From positions 1,528,001 to 1,592,000 of the forward strand of contig BRXU01000013.1 in the NCBI GenBank assembly GCA_030267565.1: a DNA stretch of 64,000 nucleotides, given 5' to 3'. Each line of letters opens with the position of its first letter. The first letter of the stretch is position 1. The notes beneath the pieces are model-generated. The model worked only from the letters and a program-made list of their open reading frames with translations. It did not search any database and had not been told where the DNA came from. Source of the DNA: Pleodorina starrii. Its lineage: Eukaryota; Chlorophyta; Chlorophyceae; Chlamydomonadales; Volvocaceae. This document shows positions 10,111 through 22,817 of this stretch, one piece after another. Both the position numbers and the translations under genes were made by a program.

Positions 10111-12114
10111 GTGGGTGGCTGGGTGGGTTGGCGGGTGGCTGGGTGGGTTGGCGGGTGGCTATGTGGGTGGGTGGACGCCACCGCCACTCCCGCCCCAATC
10201 CTAAATACCATGTCTTCGGGCTTGGTCTCGTGCGCGATTTGGGCAGGTGGGGAGCTAATTGGGGGGCCGCTGAGGTCCTTATGCCGGAATTGGGGGTTGG
10301 GGGGGAAAGCAACGAGGTGGTGGAACGCGGGCTGGATCGGGAAGGCGGGGAGTAGAGGGGGTAGAAAAGAAGATACCGCAGCGGAGGGACGGAGAAGGCG
10401 GGGAGGGAGGGTGGGGCAGTTGGTGCAGGAGAGGTTGCGGCGGTGGTCGGGGCCTGGGCGGCGGGGCGGGGGCAGTGGCAGGCAAGTGGCAAGCTGCGGA
10501 TGGTGGTAAGGGCACAGCACCGAGGCCAGTGCCGGCAGCTGCGGAGGCGGCTTGTGTTGGCCTGCACGTGCCTGGTGTGCTGGAAGAGCGTGTGCACGTG
10601 GGTTTGGGCGTCCCGCAGCGCAGCGCAGCGGCGGCGCGAGCGGCGGCTCGCACGGGCATGAGCTCGTCATGCAGCGGTGGAGCTGAGGGGGACGGGGACT
10701 GAGGGCTAGAGGCCCCCGGCGCTGACCCCCTGCAAAGGAGGCCCTTCCCGAGGAACGATGGAGCGGTTTGGGGGACGCGGACGGGCTCCGATAAGCTGGG
10801 CGGTTCCGGAACGCCCGTGCAGAGCGCTGGTATCGGAGCGATGTCGTTGGGACGGGATGACATTTATGACGTGACCGGAGGTTGGAACCCCGTCGGGCGG
10901 ACGGGCGGTTGCGGCGACTGTTGTGTCCGCAGTCTGCGGTGGCGTACCCACCTCGGAGCTCGCGCATACGGGTCGCTGTGGACTTACCTCGGACATTTCC
11001 AAATCGGCCGACCTGGACCTCGTTCAAGCCGGCTGTTTTGTGCAACTGCACGCCCGTTAGTGGCGAGTCAAGCAGTCAAAATTAAGAAGAGAAGGTAACA
11101 AATACTGGGTTAGTGGATGATTATGAACATGATGCAGGGCGCATGCCGGCAGTTCACGAAAAAAGTGGCTGCGGTGGGGTCGGCAAGTTAACTGTCTTCC
11201 GCTTTATTAAGAGCAAGCAGGCGGGACAGCAGCGGCTATGAACACCATTACTGTGCATTGCCGCTGCGCAGCGGAAATAATTTCAGTATAACGACAGGGT
11301 CGACAGCGCTTGCAAAAGCGCGGAAAAGCAACTGTCGTAAGCCCATGCGAGGATCGTGTCCGTCGCGAGATACAACCTTCAAACCCCAACCCAAAGGACT
11401 GTACTAAACTTAAACTGGCTATCCTCACTGCCAGTGGCTTTTTCCGACCGCACGCACGCAAACAACTTTTCCTTGAACCGACACGAAGAGAGTCTTAGTC
11501 GAGCCTGACTCGTGAAGTTGACAGCCCCCTGGGCTTTCACCTCACAATAGGAGCCACATGTTATCGTGTTGCCTCTGAAAGGACTTATCACGACAGCGGT
11601 CAGGTGGTTGGAACGAATCGGCGATGGGGTCGCAGCGCCCCCTCGGCTGTGCCAGCGGCATCAGGCGCACGGTGCGTGAATTGTATCGCGATTTACGCGA
11701 TGCGGCCTGGTGGACTTATGTCGATTGATCGTGGCAAAGCGCCCTCTACCTCGGTATCTCCGTCAGCTTTGCGGTCCGCTGAGTCAAGTTCCCCGCGATG
11801 GCAGCCATTCTCATCGCCAATATTCTACTCGCAGGTGACGCCTGTGCAACTGCCAGCAGCTTGCCTGCGTGGCAGCAGCTCGCGCAAACTGGGCTGCTTG
11901 AAGCGACGTCTGGTCCGCCCTTCCGCAGCAATTGGTTTTTCAGATGTGAGCGTTCTGCATTTTCTGCGGCACATGCAGCTGGCGCCGCCTGTGCCGTAGT
12001 AAACGCGACGTAAAGCGGACTTGGGTGACCGTCGCATGAGTTCAGCATGCTGTATCGGATTGCCTAACTGTCCAATTCAAACCGCAGAATTAGGTTGGTC
12101 AAGCATTTAGCGCG
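10111..12114. other. Region before the SMP-C2 gene, no gene assigned
   Basis: It contains a short GGGTGGGTTGGC-type tandem repeat at about 10110-10175, a copy of the GATACCGCAGCG-type motif at 10361-10400 and the minus-strand exon-like piece. From 10700 to 12114 short frames occur in several phases without splice-consistent partners. The final part is presumably the 5' UTR and promoter of the gene starting at 12115; no clear TATA box was seen. Confidence 0.5.
10501..10664 (-). other. Exon-like segment on the minus strand
   Basis: One minus frame reads ALRDAQTHVHTLFQHTRHVQ followed by ANTSRLR, helical and GC3-rich, unlike its surroundings. Donor-like and acceptor-like bases are present but no partner exon is convincing. 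Confidence 0.25.
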
Positions 12115-15100
12115 ATGTCGTCGGTCGTAACGGAATTACCAGGAAGTCGTCCCTACCTGACCGCCCGCGCGCTAAGAATGGCAGCGGTACCATCGTTGAG
12201 CAAACATAGTCTTCGCACGTGTCCCTCTGCACGGTCGCAGGCCATTGCAGGCCCTTGGTCCGATGCCGACGTCAGTCCCCTGCCTGCGACGGTCAGCAGC
12301 GACGTGGGGCTGTCACCGTCATCTTCAGCGCTGCCGGCCGTCAGCCACGGCCATAGCCACCGCCAGTCCGCCCATCCCGAACAGGCGCGGATGCAGCAGC
12401 AGCAGCAAAAGCACGAGGCAGCTCAGCAGGTGGTGCAACGCTTGGTCCCGCCTACGCCCGTGGCCTCAGCCACAACCCTGCCGACTCGCAGCTGGTGGGT
12501 TACGTGCGCCTGAACACAGCGCCCCTTGTGGCTTGACACACTGGGCTGTGACGTGGATGCACCGGGTCGGTCGGTCGGGCAGGGCGAGGGGGCCCCGGGG
12601 GGGGCCCGCCCGCATACCCTAACCAACCCAAATCAACCCAAATCTTCGAAACCCACTTGGGCACGCAGGACCCCGCGAAACCCGAAAACCCTCGCGCGCG
12701 CGTCCCACGCTCCACCGTTCCGCTCTCCACCACCGTCATCACTGCCGCTGCCGCTGCTGTGTTACCCCTGGAAAACTGCTCCGTAGGGTGAGCGTCGGCG
12801 GCGTCGCGCTGGGCGTCCTGCTGACGGTTGCCCTGCAGCTGGTGGGGCGGTGGCTGCAGCGGCAGCGCTGGGCCCAGCAGCTGATGGAGATGATGGAGCT
12901 GCGGAGGAGCAGCGGAAGCAGCGCCAGCACCAGCGGAAAACACGACGGCGCTGGGGCCGCCTCCCGGCGGCCCGGCGGCAGCACCAGCAGGCCGACGTCG
13001 GGCGAGGTCAGCGGCAGCGGCGCTGGCGACAGCGTCGACGGCGCCGGCGCCGCCAACAGGTCGGCGTTCCTGGGCGGCAGCACGGGGAGCCTGCCCGGCA
13101 GTCCGCTCGGGACGTTGGACGGCGGCGGGTATGGGGCCGGTGCCGCGGAGGCTGCGGGGAGCCCGCTGGCGTCCGCCTCGTCGCTGCCTGCGACGGACCC
13201 GGGGGAGAGCGTTGAGTGGGTCAATATGTGCTGGCGGAAGGTGTGGCGGGTGTACCAGCGCGGGCTGGAGCGGTGGATCATTGACCTGCTGCAGCCCCTG
13301 TTTGACGGCCTGGTGAGTGCGGCTTCGGAGCTGGGGAGGGAGGGGCGGCTTGGGCGGGGTGTGGGGAGGGGTGTGGAGAGAGGCGGGGTCAGAGGGCCGT
13401 TGGCGCAGATCAGCTTCGGGCTGTTTGGGAGGGGGGGGGGGCTGAGTGCGTGGCTGTGGGCGAGTTGGGGCGGGCCGCCGGCGGGGCTTGGGTGACTGAC
13501 GGCTGGGGGAGGGCGCGGTTTGGGCGGAGGGTGTGGTCGCTGGACTGCGGCTCGAGGGCACTGGCTCGCATGTCCAAAAGAGCGCTGGGTGCCCCCCGAG
13601 TAGGAGGAGCGCGCTGTGTCCTTTTCTACCAGTTCTTCTAACGCACATGCCGCCTAGCCCCCGCTGCTGCTGCTGCCCCAGCCCAACCCAACCATAGATG
13701 GCACCGAACTGTTTTCCTTGAACCCCTCCCACCTCCCACCCCACCCACCCCACCCCCAGGTGAAGGACGGTTCGGTGCCCCGCTGGCTGTGTCGACTCCG
13801 GGTGGTGGAGCTGACTCTGGATCACGAGGCGCCGTACTTTTCAAATATGCGCCGCAGGAACAGCCGGAAGGTGCGGACGGGCGGGGCGGGGGCAGCTGGG
13901 GCAGGCTGGGAGGTGGTGGCGGGGGTGGCCGGGCCGGCGGGCGGCCGCGTTGGGGGCCCGACGGCGAGCCGCTCCCGTCCCCTTTTTGGGGGAGGTCACT
14001 GCCCTACACACCCCCTGGTGCTCCCCCGCTGCCCAAACAGCGCGGAAGCGGGCGGTCGGGCGCCCAGCAGGCCCCGCCTCGCTGCACCTGCCTCCGAAGT
14101 GGCACCGCACTGCACCGCGCCGCACTGCCAAGGGCCGACCGACCGCTTGTCGCTCACTGCGCCACGACTGCTTCCCTCTCCGCCCTCCTCCCCCGTCCCC
14201 CCTCCGCCCCCTCCCCCTTGCGAACCCGGCCCGGCAGGACTCCGACCTCAATGGTGTGGTTGACCTGCGCTACACGGGCGGCGCTCGCATGCTGCTGATG
14301 TTGGAGCTGGGGGAGGGCCGCTGGCGCTTCAAGGTTCCGGTGCTGGTTTCGGATCTGGATCTCGAGTGCCAGATGTGGCTCAAGCTGCGCCTCGCGCCCA
14401 TGTGCCCCTGGATCGGCACCATCAGCCTGGCCTTTGTGGGGCCGCCCAACGTCAAGGTCCAACTGTCGCCGTACAACCGTGTACGGCTGATGCGCGTGCC
14501 TGTCGTACAGAACTACCTGCGGAAGCTGCTGACGGTGGACCTGCCGGGCCTTATGGTGCTGCCGCAGCGACTGGAGATCAACATCCCGCCCTCCGTCACC
14601 ACCATTGCGGAGGCGGCGGTGGGGCGGGACACCATCATGCGTGCCGTGGCTAGCGCGGTGCTGCAGGCGAGTGCCCGGGGACTCAGGGTTTTTTTGGGGG
14701 GGCGGGGGTGAGCTGGGCGTGGGGCGAGGGAGAGGCCCAGCGGGGGTGGGAGGGTCAAGGTCCAGGGGGTTGGGGGCTGCTGGGGTGGTGAGGTTTCCTC
14801 TGCGCCGACCCGGAGTTGTCATCACCGCGTCGCCCTTCTGGCCCCGAAAGAAACTTGACACCGGAACCACCCGCCTGTGCGTGTGTGTGTATGTGTGTGT
14901 GTGGCGATGCGTTCCATCTGCTGGCCCGCAGGCTGATGCGGTGGAGGCGGCTCTGCTGGCGGCGCTGCCGTTGGGGCCTCAGACACCCGCAGGGGGAGTG
15001 ACACTGCCAGAGGCGTTCAAGGTACGATGCGTCGCGTCGCCTGATGGCGTGTGCTCCGCGCTCCTTGCACCGAAGACCCTAAAACCTCCCCGCTCCCCCC

Positions 15101-18100
15101 CGGCACCTCTGCCTCCCACCTAGACACCTGCCTTGTCCGCCCCGGCGTGCCCGCATGCAATGGCCTGCGGGGCCCCGCCGTGCCGTCCTGGTCTCCCTGC
15201 CCTTGCCCGCCTGCTCGACGTGCCCCCTGCCCTACCTGCCCCTCGCTTTCGTTCCCTGTCTTTGCCCGTCGCCCGTCGCGCTGCCCTTGACCCCCTGCTT
15301 GACCCATTCTTTGCCTTGTCCCTGTTTGGCTTTCGTTCCTTGCGTTTTATGATCCCCTCCCCGTCTGCTTCACACCTCTGTGAGTGCCACTTGCGTTTCT
15401 TGCCCGCGGTTATCCCCGCCCACCCCTCGTACACTTGCAGGATGTCCTTGCCCTTCCTTTTTTCTTTTTTCTTTTTTGTTTTTGTTCCTTTTATTTATTT
15501 CACCTTTGCAGCCTTCCCGTCTCCCCAGCTCACCAGCCCCAGCCGCAGCTCCAGCCGCACTCACATGGGGTCTCGCCGGTACCGCTTGCCCCGCTGTTCT
15601 TGCCGTTGCTTCACGTACCCTTTGCTTCCTCTGTGCCCTCTTTTCCTGCCGTAGGTGAGTTGGGTTCCCGCGGGCTTCGGGGGCTGGGGCGTTCCTTGCA
15701 TCCCAGCCGCACTTTCTCGGACCGCTTCACAGCACGTCGCTCAGCCACTTCAGCGACTTTCCTACACTTCTCTACCAGCCTCAGCTCGTCGTCATCGCGC
15801 CTCGACACCGCGGCGGTTCCGCCCGTACTTGCTACACCCTCTCGGTTTGTATATAACGTCCCCTGCTGTTTTGCCAGCTTACCTCGCTGTTCTTTTGCAG
15901 ATGCGACGGAATTCTTCTGTTACGTTACGTTACCGTTCACGGGCTCCGGCCTATACGTGGATATCCCCACCCACCCCCCCCCACACTCGCTCCCTCCGCC
16001 CCCCCCTCGCTCCCCGCCCCTCCCTTCCTCTCCAGGGCGAGCTGAGCGTTACGCTGCAGGAGGCCCGCGACCTGCCCGTGTGGGGCTTCCCCGGTCAGAG
16101 CAATCCGTACTGCCGGCTGGTTCTGGGCGAGCAGGCGGTTCAGAGCAGGCGGGAGGGGGACACCAGCCACCCGGGTCGCCACCGGGCCCCCGTGTGGAAC
16201 CAGGAGTTCCAGTTCCTGGTGGAGGACCCCAATGTGCAGGTGGGGGGAAGAGGGGGTCGGACGGGGTTTGGGGACGACCGGTGCAGCTGGCTGACTAGCT
16301 GACCAATGCGGTCCTGATGTCGCTTGCGCTGCTGCTGTTTTTGTTTTTGTTGTTGTTGTTGTGAGATTTGTTGTGTGTAGTTTGTGATTTATGATTCCGC
16401 GGAATGTGATGCGCCCAGGTTCTGGAGATGGTGGTCAAGGACAGCCACCTGACGGGTCGTACGGAAGTGGGACGAGCATCCATTCGGCTGGCCGACATCC
16501 TGGCGGCGCAGCACAAGGCGGAGGGGGGCAAGGTGACGATGTGGGTGCCGCTGCAGCCCCTGGCAGCGTCGTACGGCATTACCGGCGGCGAGGCCGTGCC
16601 CACGGGCGACGTGCTGGTCGAATTGTCGTACAAGGTGAGTCGTACTGCGGTGTCCCGATGGGGAAATCGCACACGGAAGCGCCAACCCTGAAACTGAAAC
16701 GCTGCTGATCTGTGGGCGATTACGGTATGCGCATTTGGACGCTCCATGGGTGCGCTGCTCGTTGCTTCGACCCCCCCCCCCACCTCCGAATCCGAATCCG
16801 ACCCCGCCCCGCCCCCCAGGCCTTCGACGACGACGAGCAGGACTCTGGCTACCGAGAAGCTGAGAACTACTCCAAGCAGGCGGCAGCGCAGGCGCCCATC
16901 ACCGACATCCGCAGCGCAGCAGCCGCCAGCAGCCGCGCCGCCGTCGCCGCCTCCGCCGCCGCCTCCGCCATCGCAATGACGCGCGCGGCGGCGGCGCGCG
17001 CGGCGGCGCGGGCGGCGCGCGCCGCCCAGGAGGCCGCCGCCGCTGCCGCAGGCGCCGCCAAGGGCGCGGTGGACCAGGGCGCCTCCATAATCGCCCGGGA
17101 GCAGCACCAGCACCAGCAGCAACCCGCGGCGCCGCCGAAGCAGCTCCCCGCTCCGACGAAGGCACCCGCGGCGGCGGCACCCGCCGCGGCGGCGGCGGAG
17201 ACGTCAGGGGCAGCGCCGTCTGCGTCGGCGGCTGCTGGGACGAGCGCGGTGGCGGAAGTCGCTGACGGTGCCGCGGACGGCGCCGATAGCGGGCGCGCCA
17301 GCGGCGGCGGCGCAGTCGAGGGCGGCAACGGCGCCGGGGCATTGACCCACGTGGCAGCGGCGACGGTGATGGCGGCGGCGCCCGGGCGGCGAATTCGCGT
17401 CACGGAGGAGGTGGAGGAGGTGGACGCCGCCGCGCCTCGCCAGCTGCAAGAGGAGGCGGCGGCCATGGCGGTCGCGTCGGCGTCGGCGACAGTGGCGGCG
17501 GCAGCGCCGGCTGCCGTACAGTCGCGGACGGCCACTGCCGTACTTGAGCGGCCGCCCGCGACGTCTGAGCCCCACGTGGTCGGCGACGATTCCGGCAGCA
17601 GCAACGGTCAGCCGTACGACGAGCACCGCCACTCGTACGATGACGGCGCCAGCGGCGGCAGCCGCTGGCGGCACCGCCAGCCGGGCGGCGATGCGGGGCC
17701 GGCTAGCGACGCTGGCGACGGCGAAAGCGGCAGCCGCGGCGACGGCGGCGACGCTGCCGCGGCGGCGCTTAGCGTGGAGGTTTTGGAGCCCCTGCCGTAC
17801 CAGTCCGCAGGCGGCGGCGCGGACGCACCCGGGCCACATCCGCCGCCCCAGAAGCGCCATCCCGAAGAGCAGGTCATAGACGTCGCCGCCGCGGCGGAGG
17901 TCGTGGCGGGCCCGGGCGCCGGCGGCAGCGGCGCGAAGGCGCAGGGCCAGGTGCCTGGAGGCGGCGCCGCCGGCCCCGTGCTGAGCGCGCTTGCACACCT
18001 GACGGCCTCGGCTCATTCCCTGACCGCAACAGCAATCGATAAGGCCAAAGAGACGATTAGCCACCAGAAGCAGCAGCAGCAGGCGAGATCGGCGCAGGAG

Positions 18101-19309
18101 GAGGAAGCGGCGGCGGCGACGGCGAAGGAGCTCAGAGGCTCAGGGGAGGGCGGAAACTGGCTGGAGGCGATCGTGTCGCGGCTTCCAAAGTACGGCGGCG
18201 GCTCCGGCGGCAGCCCGCAGCACCACCACGCGGCGAGCGAGGAGGAGGAGGAAACTGCCGGCGGCGGCGCCGCCACCGCCGCCGCCAGCGGCCGTACCGC
18301 CGACGGCGAGGACGAGCACCCCTGGTGGCAGTTCTGGGTGCCGAAGGGCGGCGCCGCCAAGATCCACGACGCCGCCGCCGACGGCGCCGCCGAGGCGACA
18401 GAGGCCGCCGCAGCGTCGCCGCAGCGGGCATCCGACGGGCGGGTCGTCAAGCCTTGGTGGCAGTTCTGGTCGGATGGCGGCAAGGACGCGGAGGCGGAGG
18501 AGCGGCGGGTCGGAGGGCCGGAGGACGGCGGCAGCAAGGACGGCGGCAGCAAGCCGGTGGAGGCCATTTACATTCCGCCGGATTTGCCGCTGGAGGAGAT
18601 TGCGGCGGAGGTTCAGCGGCTCAAGGAGGACAGCTGGCGGGAGCGGAGCGACCACGTCAGCGGTCTGTGGATGAAGGCGGTGGAGCGAAACGACCGGAAG
18701 TGAGCGAGGCCCCGTGGGGCGGGGCGGGGGGGGGGGGCGGGGGGCGGGGCGGGGCCGGGGGGCCGGAGATGGAGTGAGCCGCGAACGTTTGGTTGGGTTG
18801 GGTTCTTTGGTAGTGAGGGGCCTCTCGCGGCGGAGGCGGCAGGTACCGAGTAGCGAGTACCGAGTACTGGCGCTGTGCGGGTTTATGGCACTGGTGATCC
18901 TGCTGCCTGCCTTGGACTGTTTCTCGCTTACCCCCCACCCCACCCGGCCCCCCACTCCCATTCCCCATCCCCGCAGGTGGCTGATGTTGGCCGCCTTCCT
19001 CCTTTCGGTGGCTGTGGGGCTGTTGACGGTGGTTGCGTGGAGGTTGGAGCAGTTGGAGCACCTGCAGGTGGGGGTTGGGAGTTGAGGGTTGGTGGGTTGG
19101 TGGGTGGAGGAGGCGGGAGCAGGGGCAGCGAAGGCGGGGGCGGGTACCAAGGTCGCATTTCACCCTCAACACCCTCGCGCCCCGCCCCACCCCCCTGTTC
19201 CACATTCCACGTACAGGCGGCCGCGCCGCAGGTAGCGCTGCTGACTATGCAGGCGGCTCTGCAGGTGCTGGAGCAGCACGCCAGCGGAGGCGGAGGCGGC
19301 CTGCTGTGA
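12115..19309 (+). CDS. SMP + C2 domain membrane-tethering protein (extended synaptotagmin/NTMC2-like), 10 exons
   Basis: Exons: 12115-12494, 12787-13312, 13760-13870, 14238-14666, 14932-15021, 16036-16239, 16419-16634, 16820-18699, 18977-19067, 19217-19309, giving 1339 residues. A Ser/Arg-rich leader is followed by a membrane helix (about 128-146), an SMP lipid-transfer domain (about 267-482, opening ESVEWVNMCWRKVW), one C2 domain (about 513-652), a 620-residue Ala-rich low-complexity tail with two WWQFW motifs (about 1154, 1198), a second membrane helix (WLMLAAFLLSVAVGLL, about 1280-1296) and a short helical end. SMP-C2 proteins bridge the ER to other membranes and move lipids. In the C2 domain the usual SDPY reads SNPY and other calcium-binding Asp residues are missing, so calcium binding is doubtful. 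The exon ending at 18699 could instead read through to TGA at 18701. The splice to 18977 is preferred because it keeps the frame and adds a membrane helix. Intron 4 appears to use a GC donor (CAG|GCGAGT). Exon 1 is the least certain; an in-frame stop lies just before its ATG. Confidence 0.82.
15044..15963 (+). repeat. Dispersed repeat material filling an intron of the SMP-C2 gene
   Basis: The 1014-bp intron between 15021 and 16036 carries the plus-oriented copy of the repeat seen at 9378-9860. It also holds a T-rich tract (about 15455-15510), and ends with CTCCGGCCTATACGTGGATA (15944-15963). That 20-mer recurs exactly at 61657-61676 in an intron of the helical-repeat gene, also preceded by TTTGCCAGCTT. 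These shared blocks indicate one or more mobile-element families in introns. Confidence 0.5.
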
Positions 19310-22272
19310 GAGGAGGCGCTGCGGCAGCGGCTAGCAGCCAGGGGGGGGGGCGATGTCCTGTTCGGAGGCGGAGGAGGCAGAGGTGGAATGGGGCGGTGGG
19401 GAGGAGAAGTAAGGGGGCGGTAGGCTGTGTCGGGTGTAGCACCGGAAGGGGGGGTGCGGCAGTTGGAGCGTTGAGTGCACATACGGGTGGGGGGGGGGGT
19501 CACGTGCTGGAGAGCTTGCGCTGGCCGGGGGGGGCTTGCGGGGGTGGGGCGGGTCGGGAGTGGTGGGAGCGGGCGTCTGGGATGGCGCGTTGGGGGAAGA
19601 CAGGGGCAGACAGGGGGAGACACATACACACATACACATACACACACATACAGACAGACAGAGAGACAGATGCAAACGCAGTACCGCATACGGACAGGGA
19701 TACCAAGGCCGGACGGGGATGCAAGGGCCAGACAGCATGAATGCATGTACGGACGAACACTACCCCGCGTGGCCACGCGCACGTGCCCCCCGACCTCGAC
19801 CTCGACCTGGAGCTGGACCTCGGAGCTGGAGGGGAGGCGCAGCGCAGGACTGAAGAAGACACAACACAGGGCGGCACTGCGGGGGTGGGGGGCTGACGGG
19901 GGTCAACTTGCGGACCGTACGTCAATCACCACGGCAGCAATGTACGACAGCACAGGGGCGAAATTGACTAGCCGGTCGGACGCATGTCATGGACGGCGTG
20001 CATGGGGCGTATGTGAGTGGGCTTCCGTGCTGCTGTGCGTGTGTCGGCGGGGGAGCCGCTGGAGACGTAAAGGCGCGGTCGATAAAATGTGCCTCGGAGG
20101 CGGTGAATGGTGAACCGGCGGCGACCCCGGCAGTCTTGCGAGGGAAGCCGGGCGGAATCCGGACGGAATCTGGAATCAGCACTGACTCCGGACGGCACAG
20201 ACTGGACCGACGACCGAGACGGCAACCCGTATGTGCCCTGTGCATGTTGTAGTACTAAACCGTTTACCGTAGTACCGGATACATACCCACGCGTTGTACG
20301 TGCCTCTCCTGCCGTGCTATACGTACCTCCTGCCGTACTGCCGGGCTTTATTACTCCGGCTTGTGGCAGCTGTGGGTTTTGGCAGAGCTACCCGCTGGGC
20401 GGAGCACCGCTGGCGGCGTGTGTGTGTGTGCGTTTGCGTGTGTGTATCGGCTGGCAGCCAAACGCACACAAAGTCTGTCTCTCTCGCGCGCACGCGTTGG
20501 CACTCAGCGCTTTGCGCTGGAGCTGGGTTTGTCAGTCGGTTTGATGGTCGGCGGGTCAGGTCAGGCCAGGTTGGGGCCTCACCATTCTAACTTGGCCCTT
20601 CGGGGGGGAAGCTCTTGTCAAGCGTTGAAGACGCGGTTGGGGGCCAACATTGAAGGCGTTAGACCCGACCCGACCCTACCCGGGCTTTCCTTAAGGTGTC
20701 CTTCGCTCGAGCCCGGCTGTTGGTGTGGGCGGCTGTCGGCACATGGCCGGTCCTTTGCGGTCCTCGTTTGGAACGCGGCGGCGGCGGGGCCGGGCCCGGT
20801 GAGTGGCGGCAGGCCGGGAGGGGGAGGGGGAGGGGGATGAGGGGGCAGTGGGTCGGTCCCGTCTGCGTCAGGAAGCAGTGGTAAGTGGAGGTCAGTTTCC
20901 AGACGAGTTCAGAAGTCCCCGGTTCGGGAGTCAGTTACAGGAGGAGGAGGAGGAGGAGGAGGAGGCAGTTGCTGAGAGAGCATATCGCAGTGGCGCCAGC
21001 GAGTGTAGCGATGAAATGCGCTGTTGGGGTTGAGAGGAAGACCGTTTGAGTGTTGCGATTGCGATTTAGTGTTGCAGTTTGATGTGATGTGAAGTGATGT
21101 GCGCTGTTGGGGTTGTGGTGGTGGTGATGATGGGTGATGGGTGTGGTGGTGGAGAGGGTGTGGCTCTTTGCCGGAACCGGGGCGGGCGGGTGCCGGGCCC
21201 TGTGGGATGTCGCTCAATGCCGCAAGTCACTGGGAGGGGAGGGCGGGGGCTGCTGACGTGCTGAGGCACAGGGCTCGTAGCCGTCACCGGCCGACGAGGG
21301 GAGGGAGGTGGCCCTGGCACGAGACAGGGGCGGAACCTCTCCCCCGGGGAAAAGCGAGCCGCGCCTGCTCTGCTGGTGGTTCGCGGATCTGCATCCGCGG
21401 TGGCGGTGTGGACCTGTGTGCTTGCTGTGCGGACGAAGATCGGTGGCAGGGGCGCGCCCTGCTCGGGCGGAGCGCCTTGGGGTGGCTGCGGCTGTGGCTG
21501 ATCTGCTCGGGCGGGTTACGGGAAGGGGGCGGTGGAGGCGATGAAGGGAGATGGAAGAGTCTGGGGAGGAAAGTACGACATGTGAAATATGTGATGCTCG
21601 CGCGCCCTTTCGCGATGCATTCTGCTCGTTTGGAGAAAGTGAGTGCAGACAGATTTAAAATTGGTTTGGATTTGGTCTATGCTGCGGCGCCCTCCACACA
21701 CTTTGGTGGCGTCAAGATTACTTTGGCGGCGTTTCACGATGTATAGGACGGACGCGGTTCGGGCGCGCGGGGATCTTTTCCCTCTTCTTTCGTTTTCGTA
21801 CAAAATGTGTCGTATTTTGGGTGTTCGACGTCGCTCCAGCGCTGTCACGCGTCTCCGGTCCGACGGCGGAAAAAGGCGTCTTCGCTCTTTCTTTGATTAC
21901 AGTGCGGAAAGTGCGCGCTGTCATACGCTACTTGCTACTCGCTTGTCGCCGCTGCTGCTGCCGCGGTTGTTGCTGCTGCTGCTGCTGCTATTGCCCCGCC
22001 GGGCTGCTGTTGAACGTTGTTGGGAGTGCGAGTTGTTCTTCAATCGGAGGTGAAGAGAATAGGGGGTGAAATCGTGCAGGGCGCACGGCATGGTGACCTT
22101 TTATGGACCACCCGGCAGCACACTGTGTACCTTTGTAACATGCATGCTGCTGGCGCGCTGGGTGGGGCTGTTTGGCCGGTCGGTTGGCCGGCCGGTACAT
22201 CTAGGTTCCTATCCTGCGGACACGAACGATAACACGAACGGCAACACCAACAGCAACAGCGCAAGCAATACC
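19310..22272. other. Intergenic region left of the satellite array
   Basis: No exon chain was recognised. It contains a CA/CAGA microsatellite at 19616-19675, a GT-rich tract at 20409-20441, a GAG repeat at 20940-20962, a CTG/TGC tract at 21948-21990 and long G runs. A TGTAA at 22134 is too far from 19309 to be a confident polyadenylation site for the SMP-C2 gene. Confidence 0.6.
19616..19675 (+). repeat. CA/CAGA microsatellite
   Basis: Tract of ACACATACACACATACAC type passing into CAGACAGACAGAGAGACAGA. Confidence 0.9.
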
Positions 22273-22644
22273 ATGGGACCCGTGGGACCAGTGAGATCCA
22301 TAGGACTCGTGGGACCCATGAGGCCCGTGGGGCCCATTGGTCCCATTCGACCCATTGGGCCCATGGGTCTGCGGGCCCATGGGTCAGAGGGCCCATGGGT
22401 CGGCCGCCCAATGGGTCGGTGGGCGCATGAGGCAGTGGGCCCATGGGTCTGCGGGCCCATGGGTCGGCCGCCCAATGGGTCGGTGGGCGCATGAGGCAGT
22501 GGGCCCGTGGGTCTGTGGGCCCATGGGTCGGTGGGCCCACGGGTCTGTCACCCCATGGGTTGGTGGCGCCATGCGTCGGCCGCTCCACGGACTGATGGGC
22601 CCGTGGGTCGGTGGGCCCATGGGTTGGTCTCCCTATGGGTAGGT
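22273..22644 (+). repeat. Left outer block of the array: GGGCCCATGGGTCGGT-type units
   Basis: Degenerate units near 16 bp of the type GGGCCCATGGGTCGGT. A 64-bp segment is duplicated (starts at about 22401 and 22465). The block begins after unique DNA and contains GGGACCCATGAGGCCCG at 22311-22327, which is repeated in the same orientation at 47704-47720 at the far end of the array. Confidence 0.9.
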
Positions 22645-22817
22645 GGACCCATGGGTCGAGGCTGGGCCCAAGGGTCGAGGCTGGGCCCAAGGGTCGAGGC
22701 TGGGCCCATGGGTCGAGGCTGGGCCCAAGGGTCGAGGCAGGGCCCATGGGTCGAGGCTGGGCCCATGGGTCGAGGCTGGGCCCATGGGTCGAGGCTGGGC
22801 CCATGGGTCGAGGCTGG
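22645..22817 (+). repeat. Left 19-bp minisatellite block
   Basis: About nine copies of GGGCCCATGGGTCGAGGCT, some with CCCAAGGG in place of CCCATGGG. It is in the same orientation as the larger block at 46489-47283 and passes into the core satellite at GGCTGGATCCCGAACG. Confidence 0.95.
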
